DNA from: Thermophagus xiamenensis
GTDB lineage: Bacteria; Bacteroidota; Bacteroidia; Bacteroidales; Marinilabiliaceae
Assembly (NCBI RefSeq): GCF_900112795.1
Contig: NZ_FONA01000014.1
Location: forward strand, 43,703-107,702
Length of the DNA: 64,000 nucleotides
Reading direction: 5' to 3'
Below the pieces are notes generated by a model. That model searched no databases. It was not told the origin of the DNA and saw nothing but the letters and a program-made list of their open reading frames with translations. Both the position numbers and the translations under genes were made by a program. Shown here piece after piece: positions 55,080 through 64,000 of this stretch. The first letter of the stretch is position 1; each line of letters opens with the position of its first letter.

Positions 55080-55275
55080 TGTATAGATTTGTTAAAGGTG
55101 TTGGATGAATGAAATTTAATGCTGGTTTTTAGTGGTTAACATTAGTCATTAATGTAACCAGCACTAATTACTGTTCACTAATCACTAAAAACTTCTTCTG
55201 CCTTCTGCCTGTATACTTCTGCCTAAATAATACATGTTCTTATTGTGAAAAACTTGCCATGTCATGCCGTTTCAT
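55080..55275 (-). repeat. Dispersed repeat, long Q-G-T-P form (copy 9)
   Basis: Read on the minus strand it runs AATGAAACGG, ACATGGCAAG, TTTTTCACAATAAGAACATG, GGCAGAAGTATACAGGCAGA and AGGCAGAAGAAG, then a loose ATTAGT tract, and ends with a degenerate P block at 55080-55117. It follows the hcpR stop directly. Confidence 0.7.
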
Positions 55276-55291
55276 TTGTTGTTTTATTTTC

Positions 55292-56077
55292 CTAAAGATT
55301 TTGCATCTTAAAAGTGCCTAGGGCTTTTTGGTTTTGATCCATTAGTATTAATGAAGCATTTTCCAAAGAATAATAACGGCTCTGCCTAAGCATATCCAGA
55401 AAGGCATTTTCAACCTCCATGGTGCTTGTGCAAAATTTTTTGGTTGCTATGATTTCGCTTATCTTAATTGTATTGTTTAGTCCCAATTTATAAGTTCCCG
55501 AGAAGGTATTGCATCCTGAAAAACCATATATCTTTTTGTTATTAGTATGGAATTGTATATGGGGCGACTGGTTGGAAGAGTGATTCCATTTTAATGATAT
55601 TTTAGAAAGTTCTCTTAATTGCCATTTATGCGCTGATAGTTGAATGGAATCTTCTATGCTTGGAGAAGTTGTGCGTTCTATCCGAAGAAAATAGTCATTT
55701 TCTTCTCCTGTATTAAATTCATTAATGCTGCTATCCATTAACAACAAACCGTTTTTTCTGATACGGATAATCGTCTTATTGTGATTGGTACTATTGAGTA
55801 AAAGCGTTTTTTTACTGTTGGTACATTGTACCGTCCCTTTTTCGATGATTGGTGCTATGTTTTTTTCCAGGTAAGCTTTGGTTAACTCATAAGTTCCATC
55901 TTCTTTGATTACTAACGTTACTTTTATGCCGGGACAATCCAGGCAGGGAAAGGTTCCTGTAAATACTCCATTTAGTTTTTTCTTACAAATATTTTCCTGA
56001 CCGTTAATAACGGGATTAATACCCCAGGAGAAAAATAATAGGTAAAAAAAGAGCAAGATTAAGGTTTTTCGTGTCAT
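55292..56077 (-). CDS. NlpE-META domain exported protein
   Basis: The 261-residue product has a signal peptide (MTRKTLILLFFYLLFFSWGI). Residues about 35-130 resemble the N-terminal domain of NlpE: GVFTGTFPCLDCPGIKVTLV carries the family CxxC motif. Residues about 150-258 are a META (HslJ-like) domain: WQLRELSKISLKWN, FSGCNTFSGTYKLG and KISEIIATKKFCTSTMEVEN. The two domains are usually found in separate lipoproteins. The single N-terminal cysteine expected of a lipobox is not evident. NlpE-type proteins sense envelope or copper stress and META domains occur in stress-related exported proteins; the joint role is inference. Confidence 0.85.
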   Translation of the reverse strand: MTRKTLILLFFYLLFFSWGINPVINGQENICKKKLNGVFTGTFPCLDCPGIKVTLVIKEDGTYELTKAYLEKNIAPIIEKGTVQCTNSKKTLLLNSTNHNKTIIRIRKNGLLLMDSSINEFNTGEENDYFLRIERTTSPSIEDSIQLSAHKWQLRELSKISLKWNHSSNQSPHIQFHTNNKKIYGFSGCNTFSGTYKLGLNNTIKISEIIATKKFCTSTMEVENAFLDMLRQSRYYSLENASLILMDQNQKALGTFKMQNL

Positions 56078-56283
56078 GGTTCTATTTTTTATGGGTTAAT
56101 GAGTGTAATACTTTTTCTTGAATTAACCAATTATGTTATTCTATGGACTTTTATTGCAAGAGTTACTCCATTTTTCTAATTTTTAACTTAGTAATTAATT
56201 TTTTTGTCCTGTGTTTTCAGAATCACTTCAATCATGAGACGAAATAATAGTAAAAGGTTGCTTCATGGTCGACTTGAATTTAA

Positions 56284-56461
56284 TTCGTATTAAATTTACT
56301 TAAATTATTGCGCTGTTGATTGTTGAAATTGGTCATTAGTTTAATAGTAAATCAATTCTAATCACTAAAAACTTCTCCTTCTTTCTGTCTGTTCACTTCT
56401 TCCTCAGTATTTTATACATGTTCTTATTGTGACAAATCTTCCAGGTTATGTTCGTTTCATT
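56284..56461 (-). repeat. Dispersed repeat, long Q-G-T-P form (copy 10, diverged)
   Basis: Read on the minus strand it runs AATGAAACGAACATAACCTGG, CACAATAAGAACATGTATAA, AGTGAACAGACAGAAAGAAG, a short ATTAG tract, and an AATAATTTAAGTAAATTT end. The order of blocks matches the copy at 55080-55275. Confidence 0.65.
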
Positions 56462-56620
56462 GTTTTGGTTTTTATTTTACTTTTACCTTTCAGTTTTACA
56501 TTATTACCATAGGACTACAAAATTGAAAATTTTAATTGAATCTTCAATTTTTTTGATATTCAATTTTGGTCCTTGTTGCAGAAATAGACCTGAGCCAGTA
56601 TTTTATTCAATTAGGATTTT

Positions 56621-56651
56621 TTTGTCCGAAAAATCATCTTTCTTATCTTTG
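56621..56651 (+). promoter_or_regulatory. Bacteroidota-type promoter of trhO-dus
   Basis: TTTG (56621-56624), a 19-base spacer and TATCTTTG (56644-56651) fit the Bacteroidota primary-promoter consensus exactly. The start codon follows 35 bases after the -7 element. Confidence 0.8.
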
Positions 56652-56686
56652 CCCTGATTAAACTAAAAAGGTAAAAGAGATTAAAG

Positions 56687-57631
56687 ATGCTGTTATATAA
56701 TAGATTAAGCCGACCCGAATTGGAAGCTCGGTTACGTTCTGAGACTTTTCGTCGACGCACGCTTTCTTTTTATCGCTATGTAAATATTGATAACCCCCGG
56801 GAGATGCGTGACCGACTTTATATTGCCTGGGATCGTTTGAAATGCTACGGCCGGGTGTATGTGGCCAACGAAGGCATTAATGCTCAAATGAGCGTTCCGG
56901 AGCATAATATTGAAGCCTTATTGAACCATCTGGATTCGGTCCCCGAATTAGCTGGGATGCGGATTAATTGGGCTGTAGAAGATGATGGAAAATCGTTTCT
57001 CAAATTAGTTATAAAAGTTCGAAAAAAGATTGTGGCTGACGGTCTTAACGAGCGTCTTTTTGATGTTACCAATGTTGGGAACAGGCTTTCACCTTTGGAA
57101 TTTCATCAGCTGGTGGATAAAGAGGATGTGGTGGTGGTTGATATGCGTAACCGCTATGAAAGTGAAGTTGGACATTTTAAAAATGCTATTTGTCCCGATG
57201 CCAGGACTTTTCGTGATGAAATTAAAATCGTTGTTGACCAATTAAAAGACAAAAAAGATCGAAAAGTTCTGTTGTATTGTACCGGTGGTGTCAGATGTGA
57301 AAAGGCCAGTGCCTGGCTTCGACATCATGGATTTAAAGATGTTAACCAATTGCATGGTGGCATTATTTCTTATGCTCATGTAATAAAAAAAGAAGGGTTG
57401 CCATCAAAATTTATTGGAAAGAATTTTGTCTTTGATGAACGACTGGGAGAACGGATCACTGATGATGTTATTGGTCGTTGTCATCAGTGCGGGGACCCAT
57501 GCGACACGCACCGAAATTGTGCCAATGACAAATGCCATAAACTTTTTATCCAATGTGATAAGTGTTTTGAAAAGCATCACGGATGTTGCTGTGAGGACTG
57601 TGTGAATACATTGGAGGAAATAAGGAGATAG
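56687..57631 (+). CDS. trhO: tRNA uridine-34 hydroxylase (rhodanese-type)
   Basis: The 314-residue product is a TrhO/YceA protein. An N-terminal acylphosphatase-like domain carries RLKCYGRVYVANEGINAQMS. The rhodanese domain carries VVVVDMRNRYESEVGHFKNA and the catalytic cysteine 198 in LLYCTGGVRCEKASAW. A C-terminal cysteine-rich zinc region is also present (GRCHQCGDPCDTHRNC, CDKCFEKHHGCCCEDC). It makes 5-hydroxyuridine at the wobble position of tRNA. The dihydrouridine synthase gene starts 5 bp downstream, giving a tRNA-modification operon. Confidence 0.95.
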   Translation: MLLYNRLSRPELEARLRSETFRRRTLSFYRYVNIDNPREMRDRLYIAWDRLKCYGRVYVANEGINAQMSVPEHNIEALLNHLDSVPELAGMRINWAVEDDGKSFLKLVIKVRKKIVADGLNERLFDVTNVGNRLSPLEFHQLVDKEDVVVVDMRNRYESEVGHFKNAICPDARTFRDEIKIVVDQLKDKKDRKVLLYCTGGVRCEKASAWLRHHGFKDVNQLHGGIISYAHVIKKEGLPSKFIGKNFVFDERLGERITDDVIGRCHQCGDPCDTHRNCANDKCHKLFIQCDKCFEKHHGCCCEDCVNTLEEIRR

Positions 57632-57636
57632 CAATT

Positions 57637-58644
57637 ATGCCTGATGTTTCAAAAAATTTTTGGACCTCCGGACAGCGACCACTCTTAATGCTGGCACCAA
57701 TGGAAGATGTTACCGATACTGCTTTTCGGGAGGTGGTATTGAGAAATACTAATCCGGGTGCCTTGAATGTGGTTTTTACTGAATTTACATCTACCGATGG
57801 ATTATGCCATCCCAAGGGCAGGGAGGCTACCATTCATCGGCTTTATGTGAGCGATACGGAAAGGGCTTTGTTGAAAGAAAAAGGGGTTAAAATTGTTGCA
57901 CAAATTTGGGGAAATAATCCTACCCATTTTTATGACTCTGTGCGAATGATTTCCCAAGAGATGGCTTTTGACGGTATCGATATCAATATGGGTTGCCCGG
58001 TGCGCAAGGTGGTGGCCAACGGTTGTGGTTCCGCTTTGATTGATGATGAACCCCTTGCTGCTGAGATTATAGCGGCAACGCGTGAAGCTACTTCCCTCCC
58101 CGTTAGTGTTAAAACCAGATTGGGGGTAAAAATAGTGGATACAGAACGATGGATTTCATTCCTCCTCGAACAACCCTTAGATGGCATTATCTTACACGGT
58201 CGCATACAAAAACAAATGTCGGAAGGGGATGCTGATTGGAATGAAATTGCCCGTGCTGTGGCTATTCGAAATTCTAAAGGTCTCTCGATCCCCATTATCG
58301 GGAATGGTGATGTTTTTTCTCTCGAACAGGCCCATAATAATATTAAGAAATATGGAACCGATGGGGTAATGATTGGCAGGGGCATATTTTCTAATCCCTG
58401 GCTTTTTGCAGAAAAGCTGCCTCAGGAAATTTCCATTCAAAAGCGTGTCGATACTTTATTGACTCACATAAACCTTTTTGAAAAAAAGGGTACAAGCATT
58501 AAAGCATTTCCGGTTTTAAAGAGGTTTTTTAAAATTTACATCTCCGGATTTAATGGTGCAGCGGAACTTAGGAGCCAGCTTATGCAGACCTCTACACCCT
58601 CTGAGGCAAGGAACCTGCTAAATAATTTTATCGCCGTAGCGTGA
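57637..58644 (+). CDS. dus: tRNA-dihydrouridine synthase
   Basis: The 335-residue product has the FMN-binding Dus TIM barrel: LMLAPMEDVTDTAFREVV, GIDINMGCPVRKVVANGCGS with the catalytic Cys in NMGCP, SVKTRLGVKI, GIILHGRIQKQMSEGDADW and IGNGDVFSLEQAH with the phosphate-binding end GVMIGRGIFSNPWLF. A C-terminal tRNA-binding helical domain follows from about residue 265. It reduces uridines in tRNA D-loops. It is translated from the trhO transcript. The DusB subgroup is likely but not proven. Confidence 0.94.
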   Translation: MPDVSKNFWTSGQRPLLMLAPMEDVTDTAFREVVLRNTNPGALNVVFTEFTSTDGLCHPKGREATIHRLYVSDTERALLKEKGVKIVAQIWGNNPTHFYDSVRMISQEMAFDGIDINMGCPVRKVVANGCGSALIDDEPLAAEIIAATREATSLPVSVKTRLGVKIVDTERWISFLLEQPLDGIILHGRIQKQMSEGDADWNEIARAVAIRNSKGLSIPIIGNGDVFSLEQAHNNIKKYGTDGVMIGRGIFSNPWLFAEKLPQEISIQKRVDTLLTHINLFEKKGTSIKAFPVLKRFFKIYISGFNGAAELRSQLMQTSTPSEARNLLNNFIAVA

Positions 58645-58913
58645 ATTGTTTTATTCTGACTTTTGGTTAGCTGCTTGGTTTAAAAACGAGCCTGGCTACT
58701 TTGGAAAAACACTTTTTCTCTGATTCTTCCTCTAAATTTCTAACTGCTTCAATCCATTAATTATACCTCAGCTTAATATTTATAGGAATAATAGCTTTTA
58801 CGAGAATACTATTTTGTTTTAATGGTGTCTTAATAATAAAAAAGCACCAAAAAAGGTTTCTGTTTGCAAAACTTTTAACATCTTTACCATTTGAAATCAA
58901 TAGGTGTTTTTTT

Positions 58914-59381
58914 GTGAGAAATTATTCCGAAATAGGTTGTCTTACTCTTCTGGGAGTGACACTTACGGTTTATGTTACCGTTGGGTATTCTACAGAAGCC
59001 AATTTAATTCCGGACCGGTCCGCTAAAAATGTTTTTTCACAATCATGCGATGCGGATAGAGAAGGGAATGCTTATTGCCTGTCGGTTACATATGGCAGAT
59101 GTCAGGAACAATGCCTTGCACTGGTTTTGCCCTCAATTCCCGCCCTTTCATTCTCTGATCCGATTTGGGATATTAATATTTCGGAAAGTTTATATATACC
59201 TGTTATTAAAGGTTTCTCTAATAGTAAAATGCCGGTAGCTTTACCGGTAAATAACTTAACTTTTGCTACTTCTCAACCTACCACCACATTTTTGGGGAGG
59301 GGGGATTGCGATATTCTTTTCTTAGCTACTTTTGAGCTTTGTCCTGAAATTAGGGCCGGTCCTCTTGCTTTTTTTTCCTGA
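58914..59381 (+). CDS. Orphan secreted protein of unknown function
   Basis: A 155-codon frame begins with GTG and encodes a short hydrophobic segment (LTLLGVTLTVYVTVGYS) typical of a signal peptide or anchor, then a polar body with six cysteines (SQSCDADREGNAYCLSVTYG, RCQEQCLA, GDCDILFLATFELCPE). I do not recognise a family. TTTG (58863-58866) and TACCATTTG (58885-58893) upstream resemble a promoter with a slightly off spacing. It may be real but short genes of this kind can be chance; the non-ATG start is a weakness. Confidence 0.45.
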   Translation: MRNYSEIGCLTLLGVTLTVYVTVGYSTEANLIPDRSAKNVFSQSCDADREGNAYCLSVTYGRCQEQCLALVLPSIPALSFSDPIWDINISESLYIPVIKGFSNSKMPVALPVNNLTFATSQPTTTFLGRGDCDILFLATFELCPEIRAGPLAFFS

Positions 59382-59605
59382 ATGAAGTTAACAAAACCAT
59401 TTCGTCTTATTAATATTTAACAAAAAGGCCACAAAAGTTCCCGGACTATTTATCTCTCAATCAATGAACGCCGAAGTTGGGTGAGTATGATTAATTCTGT
59501 TGTAATAGATGTCATACTTTTGCTCTTTTCACTTTAATGTTGATTTAGAGTTGTTTTGGGGTTTTTGTTCGAGATTAATTTTAATAATTAAAACAGATTT
59601 GAATT

Positions 59606-62600
59606 ATGCCGGTTTTAAACCAGATAATGACAAAACTTTTTGGCAGTAAGTACGAACGTGATAAAAAACAAATACTGCCTATTGTTGAAAAAATAAAAGC
59701 AGTTTCTCCCGAATTGGAAAAGCTTTCCAATGATGGGTTGCGTGAGCGTTCTCAAAAGTTAAAGGCTACCATACAGGGTTCAGTAAAAGATGAGCAAGCC
59801 AAAATTGAAGAACTAAAAAAGCGCGTAGAAGCTGAAAAGCTTGACATTGAAGAACGCGAAAATATTTACAAGGAAATCGATAGGCTGGAAAACGATATTA
59901 CAAAAAAGCTCGACGAGGTTCTTAACGACAAACTCCCTGAAGCCTTTGCCATCGTAAAGGAGACAGCCCGACGGTTTAAGGAGAATGAAACCATCGAAGT
60001 AACTGCTACCGATTTTGACCGTGAGTTGGCAACCACTAAAGATTTCGTAGAAATCAAAGGCGATAAGGCCATCTATCATAACTCCTGGCAAGCCGGTGGT
60101 AACAAAATTACCTGGGATATGGTCCATTACGATGTCCAGCTGTTTGGGGGCGTCGTACTTCACCAGGGCAAAATTGCCGAAATGGCTACTGGTGAAGGTA
60201 AAACACTGGTGGCTACCTTGCCGGTTTTCCTTAATGCCCTTACGGGTCGGGGTGTGCACCTGGTCACCGTTAACGATTATCTGGCAAAACGGGACTCCGA
60301 ATGGATGGGGCCTATTTACCAATTCCATGGGTTGAGTGTCGATTGCATTGACAAACATCAACCCAACTCGGAAGCGCGACGTGAAGCCTATCGGGCAGAT
60401 ATTACCTACGGTACCAATAATGAATTTGGCTTCGATTATCTGCGCGATAACATGGCTATTTCACCAAAGGATTTGGTGCAACGAACCCATAATTACGCCA
60501 TTGTGGATGAGGTCGATTCCGTGCTGATTGATGATGCACGTACCCCTCTTATTATTTCCGGGCCTGTTCCCAATAAAGGGGCAGATGAACTCTTTATGGA
60601 GTTTCGACCCAAAGTTGAAAAGCTCTTTGAGGCTCAAAAAGCACTGGTGTCAAAAATATTGGCCGAAGCCAAGCAGAAATTAAAATCGGATGACTCTAAA
60701 GTACAGGATGAGGGAGCTCTCTTGCTTTTAAGGGCTTACAAAGGATTACCCAAAAGCAAACCGCTTATCAAATTTTTAAGCGAGCAGGGGGTCAAAGCAC
60801 GCATGTTGAAAACCGAAAACTTCTACATGCAGGAGAACAATAAAAACATGCACATTGTTACCGACCCCCTCTATTTTGTTATCGATGAAAAAACAAATTC
60901 GGTAGAACTCACTGAAAAAGGTATCGACCTTATTACCGGCTCCAGCGATGACCCCGATTTCTTTGTTTTGCCTGATATTGGCTCCGAAATTGCCGCCATT
61001 GAAAAAGATGCTTCCCTTAGCGATAAGGATAAAGTGGCCAAAAAAGATGAGCTGCTGCAAAACTATGCCGTCAAGTCTGAACGTGTCCACACCGTTAATC
61101 AGTTGTTGAAGGCTTATGCCATGTTCGAGAAAGATGTGGAATATGTGGTGATGGACAACAAAGTGAAAATTGTGGATGAGCAAACCGGTCGTATCATGGA
61201 AGGGCGACGCTATTCCGACGGTTTGCACCAGGCCATCGAAGCCAAGGAACGCGTTAAGGTTGAAGCTGCTACTCAAACTTATGCCACAATCACTTTGCAG
61301 AACTACTTCCGGATGTATAAAAAACTGGCCGGGATGACCGGTACGGCCGAAACTGAAGCCGGTGAGTTCTGGGATATCTACAAACTGGATGTGGTCGTTA
61401 TTCCTACTAACAAACCGGTTATTCGGAAAGATTATGACGACCTGGTATACAAAACTACCCGCGAAAAATATAATGCCGTTATTGAAGAAATAAACAATCT
61501 TGTTAAGGCCGGACGGCCTGTATTGGTGGGTACCACATCTGTTGAAGTCTCCGAATTACTGAGTCGTATGCTTAAACTCAGAGGCATTAAGCATAATGTT
61601 TTGAACGCCAAACATCACCAACGCGAAGCCGAAATTGTTGCCGATGCCGGAAATAAAGGGGTGGTTACCATCGCTACCAATATGGCCGGACGGGGTACCG
61701 ACATTAAATTGTCGCCGGAAGTGAGAGAAGCCGGAGGTTTGGCAATTATCGGTACCGAACGACACGAATCGCGAAGAGTGGACCGTCAGTTACGCGGGCG
61801 GGCCGGACGGCAAGGGGACCCCGGATCTTCTCAATTCTTCGTTTCTCTTGAAGATAATCTGATGCGCCTCTTCGGGTCCGACAGAATTGTCAAATACATG
61901 GACCGTATGGGGGTTAAAGAAGGAGAGGTGATTCAGCATAAAATGATTACCCGTAGCATCGAACGGGCACAGAAGAAGGTGGAAGAAAATAACTTCGGCA
62001 TCCGGAAGCGCCTCCTTGAGTACGATGATGTGATGAATTCGCAACGGGAAGTCATTTACACAAAACGTCGACATGCCCTCTATGGTGAACGAATTCAGGT
62101 CGATATTGCCAATATGATTGCCGATACCTGCGAAGCTATTGTCGATGAATACCAAAAAAATAATGATTTTGAAGGCTTTAAAATGGAGCTGGTACGTACC
62201 TTCTCCGTTGATTCGCCCTTCGATCAGGAAGAGTTTTCTCAAGCCAGCCTGGAGGTCCTTACCGACCGTCTGTACAAAAAGGTTTGGGAAAGTTACCAGC
62301 GGCGAATGGATACCATCGCACATCAAGCCTTCCCCGTCATAAAGGATGTTTATGAAAATAAAGGGCAGGTGTATGAAAACATCGTTGTGCCTATCTCTGA
62401 TGGTCAAAGGGTTTATCAAATAATCACCAATCTTAAGGAAGCTTACGAAACGAATGGTGAAGGTTTAGCAAAATCTTTTTCCAAAAACATTTTGCTGCTG
62501 ACCATTGATGAAGCCTGGAAAGAGCACTTACGCGAACTCGACGACCTGAAACAAGCGGTGCAGAATGCTTCTTACGAACAAAAGGATCCCTTATTGATCT

Positions 62601-62944
62601 ATAAGTTTGAATCATTTAATCTCTTTAAAGAGATGATTAATGAGATTAACCGTAAGGTGGTGTCGGCACTGGCTAAGGCACATATTCCCATCCGCGATGC
62701 ATCTCAGATCAGACAGGCCGAAGAACATAGAAGACAGGATCTGGGTAGGCTGAAACTGCAAAAAGATGAAATCCCGGGAGCCGGCATACCCGGAGGTATG
62801 CCTGGCAGAAAACCACAGGGAGCAGCACCTAAAGGAGAACAAAAAGTTCAGCCTATTCGTGTCGAGAAAAAAGTGGGGCGTAATGATCCTTGTCCTTGTG
62901 GTAGTGGGAAGAAGTATAAACATTGTCATGGCAAAAACGCTTAA
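59606..62944 (+). CDS. secA: Preprotein translocase ATPase SecA
   Basis: The 1112-residue product is a full SecA of the long Bacteroidota type, about 200 residues longer than E. coli SecA because of insertions in nucleotide-binding domain 1 (coiled-coil-like residues near 60-120) and another near 345-385. NBD1 has [20 protein letters not shown] (Walker A) and [20 protein letters not shown] (DEAD-type box). NBD2 has [14 protein letters not shown] and [20 protein letters not shown]. The preprotein cross-linking, scaffold and wing domains follow, and the last residues form the SEC-C zinc-binding tail ([19 protein letters not shown]). It drives preproteins through SecYEG. The lgt gene follows 35 bp downstream. 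Confidence 0.98.
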   Translation: MPVLNQIMTKLFGSKYERDKKQILPIVEKIKAVSPELEKLSNDGLRERSQKLKATIQGSVKDEQAKIEELKKRVEAEKLDIEERENIYKEIDRLENDITKKLDEVLNDKLPEAFAIVKETARRFKENETIEVTATDFDRELATTKDFVEIKGDKAIYHNSWQAGGNKITWDMVHYDVQLFGGVVLHQGKIAEMATGEGKTLVATLPVFLNALTGRGVHLVTVNDYLAKRDSEWMGPIYQFHGLSVDCIDKHQPNSEARREAYRADITYGTNNEFGFDYLRDNMAISPKDLVQRTHNYAIVDEVDSVLIDDARTPLIISGPVPNKGADELFMEFRPKVEKLFEAQKALVSKILAEAKQKLKSDDSKVQDEGALLLLRAYKGLPKSKPLIKFLSEQGVKARMLKTENFYMQENNKNMHIVTDPLYFVIDEKTNSVELTEKGIDLITGSSDDPDFFVLPDIGSEIAAIEKDASLSDKDKVAKKDELLQNYAVKSERVHTVNQLLKAYAMFEKDVEYVVMDNKVKIVDEQTGRIMEGRRYSDGLHQAIEAKERVKVEAATQTYATITLQNYFRMYKKLAGMTGTAETEAGEFWDIYKLDVVVIPTNKPVIRKDYDDLVYKTTREKYNAVIEEINNLVKAGRPVLVGTTSVEVSELLSRMLKLRGIKHNVLNAKHHQREAEIVADAGNKGVVTIATNMAGRGTDIKLSPEVREAGGLAIIGTERHESRRVDRQLRGRAGRQGDPGSSQFFVSLEDNLMRLFGSDRIVKYMDRMGVKEGEVIQHKMITRSIERAQKKVEENNFGIRKRLLEYDDVMNSQREVIYTKRRHALYGERIQVDIANMIADTCEAIVDEYQKNNDFEGFKMELVRTFSVDSPFDQEEFSQASLEVLTDRLYKKVWESYQRRMDTIAHQAFPVIKDVYENKGQVYENIVVPISDGQRVYQIITNLKEAYETNGEGLAKSFSKNILLLTIDEAWKEHLRELDDLKQAVQNASYEQKDPLLIYKFESFNLFKEMINEINRKVVSALAKAHIPIRDASQIRQAEEHRRQDLGRLKLQKDEIPGAGIPGGMPGRKPQGAAPKGEQKVQPIRVEKKVGRNDPCPCGSGKKYKHCHGKNA

Positions 62945-62979
62945 TTTTTATTGGTCGCATCTTTTAAAACAGTTGGATT

Positions 62980-63792
62980 ATGTTTCTATTTAATTATATC
63001 ACCTGGAATCCCGACCCGGAGATCTTTTCTCTGGGTCCCTTGTCGGTAAGGTATTACGGACTGTTTTTCGCCATCGCCTTCCTGTTGGGATACTATATTA
63101 TGGAACGTATGTTCAAGCGGGAGGCAGCGCCCGAACAATGGCTCGACAAACTCTTTGTCTATGTGGTCGTGGCTACGGTTATTGGTGCGCGGTTAGGGCA
63201 TGTCTTTTTTTACGGATGGGACTATTATTCACAACATCCCGGTGAAATTCTGGCCATTTGGCATGGCGGACTGGCCAGCCATGGCGGGGCTATCGGTATC
63301 CTTATCGCCATCTATCTGTTTTCAAAAAAGGTTTCCAAAAGATCTATGCTGTGGACCCTCGACAGATTGGTGGTCCCGGTGGCATTGGCAGCCGTTTTTA
63401 TCCGGTCGGGAAACCTGATGAATTCTGAAATTGTGGGTACTGTCACCGATCTTCCCTGGGGATTCCGCTTTTTGAGAGCATCGGTCGAAAACCCTGAGTT
63501 GCCCAGGCATCCCAGTCAGATGTATGAGGCTTTGGCCTATCTGGTAATATTTGCTTTTCTAATGTACCTTTATTGGCGAACTGAGGCGCGCCTCAGGCAG
63601 GGACTCCTTTTTGGCCTTTTCCTGACGGGTGTCTTCACCGCTCGCTTTTTCATCGAATTTGTAAAAGAGAATCAGGAAGCTTTTGAAGAAGGTATGGCCC
63701 TCAATATGGGACAAATATTAAGTATTCCGTTTGTGTTGGCAGGGCTATATTTTATTTCCAGAGCCATGAAAAAACCTCCTGTCAGAAAATAA
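62980..63792 (+). CDS. lgt: Prolipoprotein diacylglyceryl transferase
   Basis: The 270-residue product is an inner-membrane protein with seven predicted helices. Family signatures are VRYYGLFFAIAFLLGYYI, WHGGLASHGGAIGILIAIYL, MNSEIVGTVTDLPWGFRF and RHPSQMYEALAYLVIFAFL, and the Arg and Tyr of the catalytic region are present. It adds a diacylglyceryl group to the lipobox cysteine, the first step in maturing the many lipoproteins encoded in this window. It follows secA on the same strand, and a strong terminator ends the unit. Confidence 0.97.
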   Translation: MFLFNYITWNPDPEIFSLGPLSVRYYGLFFAIAFLLGYYIMERMFKREAAPEQWLDKLFVYVVVATVIGARLGHVFFYGWDYYSQHPGEILAIWHGGLASHGGAIGILIAIYLFSKKVSKRSMLWTLDRLVVPVALAAVFIRSGNLMNSEIVGTVTDLPWGFRFLRASVENPELPRHPSQMYEALAYLVIFAFLMYLYWRTEARLRQGLLFGLFLTGVFTARFFIEFVKENQEAFEEGMALNMGQILSIPFVLAGLYFISRAMKKPPVRK

Positions 63793-63828
63793 AGGTCATT
63801 TATTATATTTTTTGTTGATAAAAACCGA

Positions 63829-63872
63829 ATCCCTGTGGTCCCGACTTATTGGTGTAACCACAGGGATTTTTC
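63829..63872 (+). terminator. Rho-independent terminator after lgt
   Basis: ATCCCTGTGGT (63829-63839) and ACCACAGGGAT (63857-63867) make a perfect 11-bp stem followed by TTTTTC. Confidence 0.9.
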
Positions 63873-64000
63873 ATGCTTATGACTAAATTCTGTTTTGGTT
63901 ATAAACCCGGATTATGTAATAGGAATTAATAATTGTGTTGAAAGTATTAATTTTAAAGGCGATATTTAATTTTAAATTTTCACCCAAATGGTTAACCTTC

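Larger units (their letters stand above)
56078..56686. other. Intergenic region with a repeat copy and the trhO promoter
   Basis: These 609 AT-rich bases separate the divergent NlpE-META and TrhO genes. They contain the repeat at 56284-56461 and the trhO promoter at 56621-56651, and no gene that I can support. Confidence 0.5.

Overview
The window is a 64-kb chromosomal segment of an anaerobic or facultative member of the Bacteroidota, most likely of the Bacteroidales/Marinilabiliales type. The evidence is a SusC/SusD glycan-uptake locus, a Type IX secretion (Por) C-terminal sorting domain, promoters of the Bacteroidota form TTTG-N19-21-TAnnTTTG, OmpA/PD40 and DUF2807 proteins, a long SecA with a SEC-C tail, and an anaerobe-type Hcp/Nfn/methylglyoxal synthase set. 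Base composition is AT-rich throughout, and I found no tRNA, rRNA, CRISPR array, transposase gene or prophage.

Layout. 1-8185, mostly minus strand: a truncated beta-propeller sensor, an OmpA/PD40 envelope protein, PlsC, ribosomal protein L19 (plus strand), an SMP-30-like protein, a YigZ/IMPACT protein and an NAD(P)H:quinone-type oxidoreductase. 8410-13883: a SNF2-family ATPase, a DUF2807 surface protein, a YkgJ cysteine-cluster protein and SfsA. 14081-19454, minus: a GDSL lipoprotein, the agmatine-to-putrescine pair AguB/AguA, a DUF3078 outer-membrane protein and an MscS channel. 20057-32217, plus: a complete beta-1,3-glucan (laminarin-type) utilisation locus made of SusC, SusD, a surface glycan-binding lipoprotein, a GH3 beta-glucosidase, a GH16 lipoprotein and a second, Type IX-secreted GH16. 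32370-32597: a 21-bp minisatellite. 32654-38757, minus: a COG3014 lipoprotein with an LpoB-like activator, a DUF6913-like protein, LigA, a small basic protein, a holin-like membrane protein and YtxH. 39710-50751, plus: a RelA-type synthetase, a DUF2007/universal-stress fusion, threonine aldolase, rhomboid protease, the NfnAB electron-bifurcating pair, a dihydroorotate-dehydrogenase-like protein and the S6-S18-L9 operon. 50943-58644: methylglyoxal synthase, a nitrosative-stress module (Hcp, ferredoxin and a divergent Crp/Fnr regulator with a visible palindromic operator), an NlpE-META lipoprotein and a tRNA-modification pair (TrhO, Dus). 58914-63792: an orphan secreted protein, SecA and Lgt.

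The most unusual content is non-coding. About eleven intergenic copies of one modular repeat family occur, in a short form of about 105 bp and a long form with an extra block of about 100 bp. In five cases the repeat ends exactly on, or within three bases of, the start codon of a gene (minus-strand start at 1838; plus-strand starts at 13182, 43579, 44775 and 46072). Two further elements with GGTGTC-type inverted ends look like miniature transposable elements. The strongest coding oddities are an RSH protein with a destroyed hydrolase site, a clamp-binding-like motif in the SNF2 ATPase and an AT-hook inside a universal stress protein.
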